Shown here one piece after another: positions 25,805 through 38,126 of a stretch of 64,000 nucleotides of DNA. Position 1 is the stretch's first letter; each line of letters begins with the position of its first letter. The notes under the pieces were generated by a model. It was not told the origin of the DNA. It saw nothing but the letters and a program-made list of their open reading frames with translations, and did not search any database. The DNA comes from Epiperipatus broadwayi (taxonomy: Eukaryota; Onychophora; Udeonychophora; Euonychophora; Peripatidae): the NCBI GenBank assembly GCA_028023455.1, contig JAQFVV010006294.1, positions 3,625,001 through 3,689,000 on the forward strand, given 5' to 3'. A program made the translations under genes and the position numbers.

Positions 25805-27115
25805 TTAAACTATTGTCTTTATTTTTAAAAATTGGAGCAGTAGAATCATCGTTAAGATCAGGTGGCACAACTTCATGTGTCCATATATTCCTTAAAAATT
25901 CAAATATGTTTGAAGTTAACATATCACTTACTATATTTTAAAACTTCTCCAGGTATTTCATCAGGATCTGCTATCTTTCCACTTTTAAGATTTCGAGGAA
26001 TGGTTTGATTTCACTAAGCTGGATATTTGTATCCAAATCTGATAGATAAAATGAATATTTTATTAGATATTGTCATCCCAGTTTTTGTATCATTATTCAA
26101 ACAATGATAAATATACTCTTTCTATCTAGTCAAAATATCATTATCATCATAAAAGAGAGTGCTATTTCTGGATTTAATTGGATTTTGATACTACTCCTCA
26201 GATCCACATGTTACTTTCAATGCATCAATTAAAGCTCTAAAGTGACCAAGATCAGCAAATGTCCGAATCTTTGCAATTTTGAATCTCCTATTATCTTAAG
26301 CCTTCTAATCAGTCACTGAATTTTTGTCTTCAGATGTCTATATTTATTATTAAGTTTCACATGTTTTTCATTATTCTGCCAAGCAGAAAATGTAATATAT
26401 TTTTTAAATCAAGTTACTAATAATAAGATCATTATCAGAAAACCAATCATGATTCTTCTTTTTAGTGAACCCAAGAATAGATTTACTCACATCCATAACA
26501 CATTCTTCAAAAGAATTCCATGCTTCAATAACATGATGGTCCTGGAAATTCAAATTAGCAATTTTAATCTTTAATAACTATTGAAATTTAGTATGTATAG
26601 TAGATACTTCTAAACAACAAACATCAATTTTCATGTGAGTATGATTGGAATAAAATTACTGTTTAATGCATATATTTTAATCTTAGTGTGTAGGAATCTA
26701 TAATTCATCCAACAATCTGCACTTGTATTTTGATTTCTAACTGTAATCTATTAAACACCCTTATTTGAGCATGAATGAATCCATGTTTCTTTATAGCAGT
26801 TTTTTTGCCTAAAGAAAATATTTGTGTGTTGAGCAAAAATTGAATAATAACTGATCATCTGAATTTACTGCAGTAAAACTATCATTTCCAACAACCTTTA
26901 GTTAAAGTTTACTATTTGTATCAGCACATGCATTAAAGTCTCTAAGAAAAAAATTTTGATCTTTTAATGGTATTGTTGTAATAGTGTTATTCAGCAAGGA
27001 ATAAAAGCTTTCTTCTTTGAATTCTCTAAATCTAAATTGGTGCATAGGCACTAATAAAATGAACACTAGTAACCATTGTGGAAAGAAAGTTTTAATATAA
27101 TTAGCCAATGAAGAA
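25805..27115 (-). pseudogene. LINE endonuclease and RT N-terminus, inverted
   Basis: Minus-strand remnant. The best frame (27108-26902) has KEESFYSLLNNTITTIPLKD and FFLRDFNACADTNSK, corresponding to the LxGDFNARVGTD motif of AP-like endonucleases, with Gly replaced by Arg. Further along are an LLFNFCSTHKYFL-like segment, NHDWFSDND, then KSGKIADPDEIPGEVLKYS, equivalent to SGKAPGPDGIPAEVLK at the RT start. Stops occur between these blocks. It is non-functional. Confidence 0.7.
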
Positions 27116-27160
27116 TTCCAACAATAGAAGATACTAAATTAGACTTTAAATAATAATAAT

Positions 27161-27800
27161 AAAGGAATTCGACAAGATTTCAGTAATTATCATGGAGTAT
27201 TATCCACTACAACAAATATATTTTCAAGGATTTTGTTGAATAAGTTGTTTCCAATCATAAATGGGTGGTTACCCAAGACTCATTGTGTTTTTAGAGAATC
27301 AATAAGCATTACAGACAGTTTTTGTTATTAGGGAAATGTTAGAAAAGTGTTGGGAACAACAAACTGATTTATATATTGCTTTTATTGATTCAGTCAAGGC
27401 ATTATTTATCAAATAAATTTATGGCATTGTTTAAAATTAGTTGGTTTTTCTACCAAAATTTGTTAATATTACACACCTTTTATATGATAGAATGAGGAGA
27501 AGTGTTATTACTATAGGATATTACGATAGGTGGAAAGTCAGGCATTTGAAATGACAACTGAAATTAAACAAGGATGGGTACATGCTCCACATTGATTTAA
27601 ATTTTAATGATAATTGTCCTTGGAACTATTTAATGAAATAGGGATCAGGTGAAATTATGAACTTGAATTTATTAAAATAAAAACAAGAACTTCCATCTTT
27701 TTGAATTCAGGATTTACAATATGTTGTTTTGAATGTAACATTTAAAGACCTTGGTATAATAATTAATATTCAAAAAATTAAATCCTTTATCAAATAGTGA
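27161..27800 (+). pseudogene. LINE RT remainder, forward half
   Basis: Plus-strand remnant with SNYHGVLST (motif 1), LLNKLFPIINGWLPKTHCVF (motif 2), a frameshifted segment corresponding to EKCWEQQTDLYIAFID (motif A), TTEIKQGWV (motif B, RQGC expected) and FEFRIYNMLF where QYADD is expected. The catalytic DD is lost. It ends in an LGIIINIQKIK segment near 27780. Confidence 0.65.
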
Positions 27801-28889
27801 TGAAAGAAAAATCCTCAGCAATTTTACCTTGGTAGTTATTGTACTGTCTGTACATGTATTTTTAAGTATATAAATAAAGTTTTTATGTGATCTATATAAT
27901 ATTTACAGACAGTACTTTAGATTGTTTTCTCCCCGAAAAGTAGAACCTTCTAGAAAACTTTGTTATTAAAAGAAATTGAATACTAATTATGCATGTTAGC
28001 ATAGCTAATAAAAAAATTGAACTGAGAGAGCATCAGAAAGCTATCAGTATGTAAATTAAAAGCAATTGTGTAACTAGCAAGCTGTAGAAAGCTGTCAAGT
28101 TGTTAATGATAATGCATTTCTCAAAAAGGAGATATGACAATGCTAAAGTCAAAGAAGTATACATAATTGCATTTATGGTGAATAACTAAGAGTTAATTAA
28201 GGATACTCATGTGAAACAGCATATTCCTTCCCTCATATCTGTTTCACCTATTTTCCCCACAGTCACTTCTATGCCACATTTAAACACCCTCTAGTACATG
28301 TACATACGCATATATATATATAACACATTTATATAGATACTATCACACACATATGCGTGGATAAATGACTGTAATATCAATTTATGTACATATATTGCAG
28401 CATTTATATTTCTTTTTCTAAATAATATTTTTTATAAAATTTGTTTCTTTAAAAAGAATGCAATATTAAATAATCTCTAAATAATATATTGGTTTTGGAA
28501 TTTACATTTTGAATGGCATGCAGTATTTAGTGGGTAAAAGCTAGAGCAATTCTCAATTCTGATCTAATAAACCAGAAACATACTTCCACTTGACAGAGGC
28601 TATCTAAATGGACTATAAAACAATATATTTTTCCCAAACTCATTACAAGTGTAATGAATCGCTTTTCCAGACTAAAACCAGTAAAGGTTTTAAGCTATTA
28701 AAGAGATCAAAAGTGAAGAAACAGGCTCTCATAAAACTTAACAGAGAAATTAAGCATATGAGCTATAAAAGTTCAAAGAGATTGGGGGGGGGGGTTCTAG
28801 GTCAAACATCTGGCTAGCTGGTTTTCTGAAAAAAAGTATAAATAAAGCAGATTTCTTACTGCAAAAAGGTTTTTTTCTGTAAATTTTTG
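27801..28889. other. Intron stretch, nothing recognised
   Basis: AT-rich, with a TATA-type microsatellite near 28310-28325. Short frames here do not resemble proteins. Confidence 0.4.
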
Positions 28890-29150
28890 TGAAGTCAAGA
28901 CACACACAATATGTCGGGCGAGAAGAAGAGTTTTTACTACCTCTCTGTTCTGAAATGACTCTCCATTCCTCTTGCATGCCTAAGGGTATGAGCAGTATCG
29001 CCAGGAGAGGAGACCTTCCCGCAGCCTGCCATGAGACCGTAGATCTGTCCTGAAAAGAAATGCCTCTACACCACGATGCCACTGTTGATGTCCCTGCATT
29101 CCAGCCACTATCACACTGTTTGATGTACCGCATTCTATCCTACCAAGAAG
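28890..29150. other. GC-richer island in AT-rich intron
   Basis: About 260 bp close to half G+C with several CpG (TGTCGGGCGAG, TATCGCCAGG, CCACGATGCC), in clear contrast to the neighbours. A minus-strand 127-codon frame overlaps it but has no recognisable domain and ends in a poly-Pro run made by a C/G homopolymer. It could be a short transposable element, a SINE head or a regulatory patch; I cannot decide. Confidence 0.35.
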
Positions 29151-29772
29151 ACTGGTAATATTTTTAAAAGACTGCAGCTCTATAAATTAATCTATAAACT
29201 CTAAGCTAAGCTAGCTTATTTACTATAAAAAACATTCCAGATAAACTCTTTAATTTAAATCGTTTGTAAAAGAAACTGCGTAAACTTGTCTAAAATTATA
29301 TATATATATTGAAAATCATTTATGGCTAATCTGTAACTTGTTTTTAAAGCAACTAAGAAATCATTTTATAATTTAAGCTTGTAAACCCGCCTAAATTCTT
29401 TTATAAAATAAAAGACTTTACTTTCTGTAATCTTTAAATATCTGCAATCAGTTGTCTTAAATTTCCAAAAAAAAAACTGCGGGAACGATTGTAAATAATA
29501 TGCCCATCTTTTGAAACAGCGAATAATAATTAACTGACTTACAAAGGAGATAATTGAAATCTCCACTTGAAACATTTTAGGAACGCTGCTTGGCGTATTA
29601 AATCGCTGTTTTGAAATAATAATATTGATAGATAATAAACGATCGTTAACTGCTCGTTGTTATCCTGATTTTATATATTATAAATTGCAATATATTTTGC
29701 AAGGTTTGCTTAATCAGTTTTATATGATGACTTTTGATATCTATTAGTTAGAGGGGATATACTGGCTAGAGA

Positions 29773-31320
29773 TGATCATCATCATCATCATCAACCATTA
29801 TCAATCCACTGCAGGATGAAGGTCTCTCCAAGTTTAATCCATCTTCTCCGATCTTTAGCTTCTCTTCTCCACAACACCCCTGCACATTTTCTTATTTCAT
29901 CCATCCATCTCACATGTGGTCTCTTTCTGGGTCTTTTACAATCTCTTGGAATCCAGTTTAAAATTTCAATTGTCCATCTATTATCATCTCTTCTAGCAAT
30001 ATGTCCAGCCCAACTCCATTTCAATCTTTTAATTTTTTCAATAAGGTCAGTAACACCTGTTTGTTGTCTTACCCATACATTGCGTTTTCGATCTCTTCTT
30101 GTTACTCCCAACATACATCTCTCCATACTCCTTTGAGTGGTCTGAAGTCTCTGTATTGCTCTTCTATTAAGTGTCCAAGTCTCAGATCCATAAGTAAGAA
30201 CTGGTAAAACACAATTGTTAAAAACCTTTCTTTTCAAACACATAGGCATATTTCCTTTTAGTATCAAGTTATTTCTACCAAAAGCACTCCAACCAAGTTT
30301 AATTCTATGATTAATTTCCTCCATTATGTTTCCATCTGTATTAATAATCTGACCAAGGTATTTGTAACTGTTAACTTCTTCTAATTCTTCATAATCAATC
30401 TTTATTTTCATATTTTGAGCAAATCGACTAAACATTACTTTAGTCTTTTTAACATTTATCTTTAGTCCTACTTTTCTACTTTCATCTGCTAACTCCTGCA
30501 ACATTTCCTGCAGCTCTGAAGCATTATTAGCAAAAACAACTACATTATCTGCAAAATCTAAATGACTTAAATACTCTCCATTTACTTTCACTTCTTTAGT
30601 TTCCCATTTTAATCCACAAAATACTTCTTGCAGCACTGCTGTAAAGAGTTTTGGAGATATGGAGTCACCTTGTCTTACACCTTTCTCAATGTTGATTTTT
30701 CCAGTATCATTATGTAATCTAATTGTTGCTGTTGCATTTTTATAAATATTCTTTAAAATATGACAATATCCTGGATCTATACCTTGATGATCCAATGCTT
30801 TAATCACTGAAGAAATGTGTATAGAATCGAATGCCTTTTCATAATCTACAAATCCAAAACATAATGACAACTCATATTCGTTTGTCCTTTCTATGACTTC
30901 TCTCAATACCTGGATATGATCTATTGTACTAAAACCACTTTTAAATCCAGCTTGTTCTCTTGGTTGGTGGAAATCTAAAGTTCTCTGTAGACGAGTTGTA
31001 ATTATCTTGGTAAAAATTTTATATAAAACTGATAAAAGGCTGATAGGTCTGTAATTTCTAATATCTTCTTTATCACCTTTTTTAAATATTAATATTATTA
31101 CTGCATTCTTCCAATCTTCCGGTACATCTTTATCATTTAGACATTTGGTATATAACTTTGCTAAAATTGTTTCTATTTCTTCACCTGCTTCTTTTAATAT
31201 ATCAATTATAATTCCATCATTTCCTGGAGCCTTTCCTTTCTTCATACACTTAATTGCGTGTCTCACTTCTTCAATGTTTATATTAATTCCTATCAAATAT
31301 ACATTCCCTCCTTAATTATG
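29773..31320 (-). mobile_element. LINE copy D, 5' truncated, with (TGA)n tail
   Basis: Best preserved LINE of the window. Reading on the minus strand it starts abruptly inside ORF2 at about 31320 (endonuclease missing) and ends at a short GATGATGATGATGATGAT tail at 29773-29793. A 3' microsatellite tail and 5' truncation are usual for target-primed non-LTR elements, and a TGA-type tail is reported for RTE-like clades; the clade assignment is tentative. The coding part is a single uninterrupted frame, so this copy is younger than A, B and C. Confidence 0.85.
29791..31296 (-). CDS. LINE reverse transcriptase, truncated, catalytic motif altered
   Basis: A 501-residue frame, the RT and C-terminal part of a LINE ORF2 protein. 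Motif 0 is MKKGKAPGNDGI (18-29), motif 1 NYRPISLLSV (81-90), motif 2 QAGFKSGFSTIDH (115-127), motif A GFVDYEKAFDSI (148-159, Asp151), motif B VRQGDSISPKLF (207-218) and motif C HLDFADNVVVFA (245-256). Motif C should be FADD; here the second catalytic Asp is Asn251, a single GAT to AAT change relative to copy A, so the enzyme should be dead. After the thumb, SETWTLNRRA (371-380) and RPHVRWMDEIRK lead to WRREAKDRRRW, a C-terminal pattern common in this LINE type. It is 5' truncated: the endonuclease domain is missing. The first Met is only the first one in frame. Confidence 0.85.
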   Translation of the reverse strand: MIGININIEEVRHAIKCMKKGKAPGNDGIIIDILKEAGEEIETILAKLYTKCLNDKDVPEDWKNAVIILIFKKGDKEDIRNYRPISLLSVLYKIFTKIITTRLQRTLDFHQPREQAGFKSGFSTIDHIQVLREVIERTNEYELSLCFGFVDYEKAFDSIHISSVIKALDHQGIDPGYCHILKNIYKNATATIRLHNDTGKINIEKGVRQGDSISPKLFTAVLQEVFCGLKWETKEVKVNGEYLSHLDFADNVVVFANNASELQEMLQELADESRKVGLKINVKKTKVMFSRFAQNMKIKIDYEELEEVNSYKYLGQIINTDGNIMEEINHRIKLGWSAFGRNNLILKGNMPMCLKRKVFNNCVLPVLTYGSETWTLNRRAIQRLQTTQRSMERCMLGVTRRDRKRNVWVRQQTGVTDLIEKIKRLKWSWAGHIARRDDNRWTIEILNWIPRDCKRPRKRPHVRWMDEIRKCAGVLWRREAKDRRRWIKLGETFILQWIDNG

Positions 31321-32600
31321 ATTATATATATATGCAGATTCAGGATTTTAGCTAGATTATAATTTAAGTCCTTTTAATTAGCATAATTATAATGCTACTT
31401 TAAGAACCGGGTCGAATTAGTTTGACAGATAGAAGCTATCTGTTTTAGGCACATTTAATTAATTATACGCATACGTATTGTTCTATTGGGTGTGCATTGC
31501 GAGTGTGTCTTTTTGTAGTACATGTATGCGTGTTTACGTTTCGCTGCACCTTTCAAATAGGTTCACGGTGTCATACCGCCCCATCCTTAGTTCGGGTATG
31601 GCTATCTTTAGAACTGAAACATGAGGGTTGAGACCGTTTTTATAAAGCCAATCCGAGTTCCTGAACTTAATCTGTTCCCATATAATTAGCAGCAAACTGA
31701 GCATTCGATGTTGAAGCTCGTGAATAATCATTCACTCACACTGCAAGCCTACTCTTTAATATTTTATAAAGCGCCATAGCATATATATATATGTGAATCT
31801 AAAGGTAACCAGTTCTTTTCCTCCTATTAATTAACCATACAACTTTAGACTGAAGTTTGAATCTTGGTTATCAATTTGAATCTGCATGCTATTGAGCTTA
31901 TTTATTTGGTCATTTTAGTAATATATATAACAGCCACCTTAGAGCTGTATGTATCCATCATCTCTGCTAAGCTGTCACTTATAACTTTAGCAAACCAAGA
32001 ACAATAGGATAGGTATGTTATATAATTAGGCATGATCTATGAACTGCATACACTTTATTTTAATACGAGACAACTTACTGATAACAGTCTCATTCATTAT
32101 AGAATGCCTGCCTGTGTTAAATATACATATTTAAGGTTATATAATCCTTGCCCTTGTGTTATTTTAATTTATATAATTGTTATTGTTTTAATAATAAACA
32201 TTTTAAAATATAAATTGTTCCATATCTTTCTTGGTCATGGGTCTATTTCAAGCCAATCCACATTCCAATATCCCAATTTCTTAATGATTTTATATGCTAT
32301 CTATATATCTCTGTAGTTAAGATAAATAGTGTGTTAAGCGCTCTACACCACCCATTTAAGTAAGTAGTGACATCGAGTCTCATGTTTCTCCCCATCCTAT
32401 GCCAGCTCGCGGTTAAATGAAGACTCAGTGCAACCTCAGAAATGTTACTCATAGGGTACTAAATTATGGAGTACTGGCAAATGGGTTGAAGTTTGGTCAA
32501 ATTAGAGGTCTCAACCACCTCACTCCGGTCAGGTCAGCTTTATTGGACTCTGGATTTTGTTACATGAGTGTACAAATCTGACCATTACACATGTAGAGAC
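31321..32600. other. Intron segment with CpG-containing patches, no gene
   Basis: Two patches (about 31390-31740 and 32330-32600) contain CpG and mixed-composition sequence unlike the surrounding AT-rich intron. I see no coding frame worth reporting. They could be parts of an unrecognised element split by the LINE insertion, or regulatory sequence. Confidence 0.3.
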
Positions 32601-35559
32601 TTTAAAATATAAGAGTTAAAGAAATTCTAAATTAATGACTGGTATATATTCGAAGCATGTGAAAATAAAGTTATTTTCCATATACAAACTTATTCCAATG
32701 TTTGTCCCAAAATTGAAAGATAATTCCTGTTATATTATTGTTTATTATTATATAATGTATTTGCTTATTAACAGTCTTCAGCATAGAGAAATAAACTTGC
32801 TGAGGTGTTTTTTGTGTGATTTAATTTATTATTGTTGCTGGGCTGGCATTATAAATTCCCTCCCCCATGTACTCAGCAGTTATCAACTCAAGAATATAAA
32901 CCAGTATATATAATGGTAGTTTTATAGACATAGAGATACAATATCAATGACAGTATGCTGCTGTTGCTTTTAACAAGTTAAAACAGAGAATATTTTATTA
33001 TAGGGAAATATCTATTGTAACTAAGTTAGCTGTATATGGAGTTGTTATTTTACTTAATTTATTGTTTGAAAATGAGACTTAGACATTTTATTGATATAAT
33101 ATAAAGGCATTAGTAATATTTACTGAGGCTATAACCTCGAGAATATGCATGTAAAATGCGATAGTAAGGACCTCTACAGGTGTTTAACCACAAGCTTACG
33201 CTAGAAAAGTTGCATTTCAGGATGCTTTGTAAAATTTTAAAAATATGATAAAACCAATCAATATATTTTTCAATTAACTGAATGTGATATTATATGATTG
33301 TAAAATCATACCATCATTAGATTGGATATGTGAAATGAATGAACAAATGTGAGCTGGGGGGGCATAGTAAACTTGAATAGGATTTTCATGGTAGAGGTAG
33401 ACCCATCTACATTATCAGGATTATTCTCATGACATTATAAAGAAGTGCAATGAAGTTTGTTTCCATTGGTAAGATATGACAGATAATAGAATGTATTGAA
33501 GAGCTACAATTAGAGTATTTCAGAAACATTTTCTGCTGAAAAATTAAAATACAGCATCATAAAATATCAATCAGTAAAATGGAATAGCATGTGCTGTGTG
33601 TGGATGTATTGTATAGATGGTTTATAAATTGGTTTTTATAATCATTGCAAAAGTTATTTCTAGAACAGTTTTTTCTCTTTCGTTCTTTTTCCCCCTCCCT
33701 TGGAGTTGGAATGGCCATACTCATTAAGAGAGATTGTATACATATGTAAATAAAATATCTAAATATTAGCTTAGTATTGGATCTATATAACTATACAGGC
33801 GTATGTACTTGGGTTCAGAATCTCAAGGTTTTTGTATTTCAGACCACCAGCTTGATAATTTAAAAGAATTTAAAGGTAGCTGTTAAATGTGTTAATACAT
33901 TAAGATCAGAATTAGATTCTAGTTTTTTACTGGTGGAAATCAAAAACTTATTGTCTGGTTAATTTTCAACATGTAAAAAAAGACAAAATATAGATAAATC
34001 ATTTTTTATTAATTTTAAGATGAATAAACAGTGAATATCTTGAAATCTCAAAAAAAATGTACTTACTTGAAATTTGATAAGGTAAAAAAAAAGAAAATCT
34101 ATTTGGAAAACGGTTTTTACAGACACTTTTCACATTTCATATTGAAGACCTGTCATTTAGAAACTGTGATAAGATATAAAATCGATTTTTAAATGAAATC
34201 AGAAGTTTCTTCTCATAGGTTATATGCTTTGAAACTCTACTAGCCAAATTAAACGTTACTTACCACTAGATTTCTTATATGTGTGCTAGTAAACTCTTTT
34301 TTTTTTTACTCCTTATTATGCTTTTTTTTTTCTAATCCTAGTTCATTTCTTTTTTTCTTTACTCCTCTCCCATATTAATAAAATCTTTTTTGATAGTTCT
34401 ATTATCCTGTCTTCATATTCTCCAATTTAGTTAATAAAGACCTAAACAAAAAATCTTAAATCTCTATCTTTTTCACAATTTCTCTTATTCTTCTTACATT
34501 TTATTTTTCAAAAGGAAATTTTATTCACAAACCATAAGAATCATTTACAAAAGGAAGGACATATCAATCTCAAAGGAGACCAGTCAACAAAATCAGAGGT
34601 TACGCTTGTATATATAAACAAAAAACAATTAATTTCATATCAATTACATTAAGACATTAGTTATCACCAGAAATTGAAGACATATAACTTCCCATTCCAG
34701 AATTCATAGTAGTGGCCCATTTACACCAATCTGATCATGTATATCACATATATGATGGTGTTAGTCAATTCAAACACATATAAGTTTGTTAAATTTATGA
34801 ACATGTGGACAATGATTAAAACCATATTTGTCTATTTAGTCTATAGAGTTTTATCTTATCAAGTGAAGAGCATTTCCAATGTTTCTGTGTGTATTAATTT
34901 AACATTTTAGATATCGAGAGATTAATCATTATGAATCATATATGAAAACCATACACTTTACTTATAGATCATGAGGTTAGCCAATCCAATATAGGGATTG
35001 CATTGATAAAAATTACTTAAAAGCAGGTTTTCATAGAATACATAAGACTGAAAATTACATGAAATATATCATAGATTCTTTACAATAAACAAATCGGTTA
35101 CTATTAAGCATTGTTAAAGCAGTCTTAATATATTTATTGGGTCATTATCTTGATAATCAACATCTTTTTCTAGTATTTAAAACTCCTATTCTTGCACCAA
35201 ATAATAATAAATATATCCTTTCATATTTTACATAATTTTTATTCATATTGGTTTTCCACAACTCAATTTTTTTTTTTTTAATAAATTCATCTATCCTCTT
35301 TTGCCACCCTCATATAATACCTTCTCTGCACATTTATCCCATATCTTACATAAATATATAAAAGTAAATTATTAATTTTAGCATATTTTAAGATTTTTCT
35401 TACCTATCATATTTGTTGTTCTTTCCATGTAATTTTTCATACAGTAATACCACCTATGCAAACCATATTATATGGGGAGTTTGGTACTGTTGTAACAGCT
35501 TGTGTATGCATAGTAAATGGTTACCACATAATTTTCATTTATATATTTAAACTTTCCAA
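32601..35559. other. AT-rich intron stretch, nothing recognised
   Basis: No element ends, RNA gene or coding remnant that I can support. Poly-T runs near 34300 and 34320. Confidence 0.4.
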
Positions 35560-37770
35560 ATATTTTTTTTTTATTTTCTTCATTAAAAATAAAGTCCTCC
35601 CTCATTTCACCTTGAATAGCCTCATCCGTTATCCACAATTTACCATCTAATATGTATCTACCTACTTTTTGTATTCTATCTAAAAATTTCTACTTCCCTA
35701 CCTATACATAAGTCCATCATTTCCAAATATTAAAGCAGGCACCATCACTCTTTTCCAAATAACATTATATATCTCTTATTTATTATATGAGAAACCTAAT
35801 AGATTCTTTATCAATCCCATTCTAATTTTTGTTCAGGAGTTCGCACAATGTTTGAGCCCCTGAAATTATAGGATTGTCATGTCTATTTATGAAACTTGAA
35901 CACTAAAATCCTGAACTTTAAAATCCATCACTCTTGTCATTGCATTAAATCATGCAGAGCAAATAATTCAATGATTTGTTGCTCAGAAATTCACATGAAG
36001 TTGGAGAAATAATAACACTTCATTAATTTTCTAGACAATTAAACGATTTTGATATCAAAAGCTTGCTTTTTCATAACTATTTCTCTACTATCTCTTCACA
36101 GTTCAAAATGGTCATTTATTTCACTCATTTATTTTTTATCTTAATATGGATAGATTTATGAATTCTGAATTTCAAATTGAATGGCGAGTTTTGTCATTGT
36201 TTTTCAGTTTCATGCCAATAATGTCTGATCATCTATAAATTTAATTGTTCAATAGATTTGTCTATTCACTTTCAGGTTCAAAATTTGGAGGCCCAGCATA
36301 GGGCCAGTAAAATATTTTTTCCAACACTTTTGCTATTTTGTTAGTTAAACTTTCCTTTAGTTAAATTTGGGCTTTTTGCTTTGGACAACCTATTTGATCC
36401 AAAACTGGAATGGCCTAAATCAAGTAAATTTGCCAATGGCTTTTTCACAGTCATTATAGAACAGAGGGGTGTAAATAAATTTAACATTTTTTTAGCTATC
36501 ATAGTGTTGTTATAGCATTTCTTGTAGACATACTTCTTTTAAATCCAAATTGAGGGTTGTCAACATAGTGTTTATAATATTGGTCTAATCTTTTGACGAT
36601 TCAAAGAAATAGTTTTATGCATAAGATATTAAATTATTTTAAAATGTGCATTTTTGTTGCTTGAGATTTCTTTGTTAATGTGTTAATATTATGACAAGAG
36701 ATATACAATATAGATCCGGCCAATTTTGTATTTCAAACGTAATAAAATCCTGTAGATAATTATGAAGAAATTTCCCACCTGTCTTCAACATTTTAAGTGG
36801 TATGCTATCAATTTCTGGAGCTTTTGTTTAACAGTCAACAATGCCTTTTAAAACATTTTTTCTTCTGATTTTTTGAACATCATTCTTGGATCTTTTTTAT
36901 TTATTGACTCCAACTATATATAAGGTATTTGGATTTCTTATTCAAATCACATAAATAGTTGTTTCATCTTTGCTATATTTTACTTTGATCAAAAATTATT
37001 TTATCATTTTCATTTTTTAATGCATGAGACAATATTTTTTTACCTCATTGAATTTCTTAAATTTCATAACTTTTTTTCTTTCATTTTCTGGCTAATTTAC
37101 ATTCCCTATTAATATCATTTTTAAGTCATTTATGTGTAAGTAAATTATTTGTTTCTGTGAATTATTTTCCACAGAATTTTTAAAATCCAGTTTTCCATAT
37201 GAAAATTTGAACATTTGTAGATTCCATTTTATTTGTTTATTTTGTGTTGTGAATCTTAAATTGTATACTCATCTTCACTATATCACGTGTATATTTCTTA
37301 TATGCAATAGATTTCAACACTTTGTTTTACCAATATAAAATCAATTTGATATCTATTCAGGTTATTAGGGCTTTTCCAGGATTATGTATGTTTCATTGGA
37401 AATTTTAAATCAAATATTTGTTACAGCAAAACTCAGTTGTTTATAAAAATCAATGTCTTTGTCTATGAATCTTTTATTATATTCAGTTCATATCTGTATA
37501 TCATTTCTGCTCCACTACTGATCTACTAGTCTCCTATAACAGTTACATAATATTTAGCTTTGCATCTTTTTACAATTACCTCCAGCTCATCATAAATTTT
37601 TATTTTATATATTTCCCCACTAGAGTTAGTATATAAATTTATATTACCTATTTCCACTTTCACCCCTTTACCAAGCCACTGTCCCTTGGTAAATCATTGA
37701 GAATGGTCTCTGAGTATCATGTCCTGAAAAAATTTCTTTTCCACTCATCATCATAAATATACTTATGACA
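35560..37770 (-). mobile_element. Decayed minus-strand LINE copy E
   Basis: Reading leftwards from 37770. Endonuclease pieces include an EIYKIKIYDELEVIVKRCKA-like stretch (FYxxLe...) and SWKSPNNLNRYQIDFILVK (equivalent to TWxSPNGxxxNQIDYILV). RT pieces follow: KAPEIDSIPLKMLKTGG (motif 0), NPQFGFKRSMSTRNAI (motif 2), and a CEKAIGKFT fragment (motif A region). C-terminal VIWKRVMVPALIFGNDG lies near 35700-35760. Stops and frameshifts occur throughout. This family differs from copies A-D. A SINE-like fragment interrupts it near 35848-35996. Confidence 0.65.
35848..35996 (-). repeat. SINE-like fragment sharing tail with 273-387
   Basis: The minus strand carries GTGATGGATTTTAAAGTTCA and a B-box-like GTGTTCAAGTTTC. 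The end CATGTGAATTTCTGAGCAAC matches the end of the repeat at 273-305. It lies inside the decayed LINE E. Head and tail are diverged, so the assignment is tentative. Confidence 0.35.
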
Positions 37771-38126
37771 ATAATACCCATGTTAATGAAAATTTACTCA
37801 CAAATCATGCTAGCTTAATTAGTTTTCTGCTGCTTTGTTGATATCGACTATACTGCTTCTATTACCAAAAAGGGGATTCTTTTGTGCTCTTTGCTGTTAC
37901 AATATAATTCCTCTTCTGTCTTGCAGAACATTGACTATCCTCTGTAACTTATGCAAAATTATTATCCATTATTCTATTTAGAGATGAAGCTGTTGGTTTT
38001 TTTTAAAAAAAAACAGTGAGATAAATTATCATCATATCAGTTAGTGATAATCCACTTTCAAAGAACAAGGGTAATAATATAAATTAATGAATAATGTAAT
38101 ATTTTTTATGATATTTGACTTAAATC

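Larger units (their letters stand above)
25805..27800. mobile_element. LINE insertion with inverted 5' half (twin-priming structure)
   Basis: The left part (27115 down to 25805) reads on the minus strand as LINE endonuclease, linker and the start of the RT. The right part (27161-27800) reads on the + strand as the remaining RT. The minus part stops at a PIFKNKD segment. The plus part starts at KGIRQDFSNYHGVLST, which is the next conserved segment (in active relatives, ...KGDRSDCNNYRGISLLS). The two halves therefore meet almost without loss but in opposite orientation, which is the known outcome of twin priming during LINE integration. Both halves carry many stops, so the insertion is old. The family differs from the 29791 LINE. 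Confidence 0.7.

Noticed and set aside
28750-29133. 127-codon minus-strand frame in the GC-richer island
   Set aside because: No recognisable domain, no splice context tying it to a gene, and its C-terminus is created by a G homopolymer. The frame is open mostly because GC-rich DNA has fewer stops.
29816-30207. Plus-strand frames of 106 and 68 codons
   Set aside because: They are antisense shadows of the LINE reverse transcriptase at 29791-31296.
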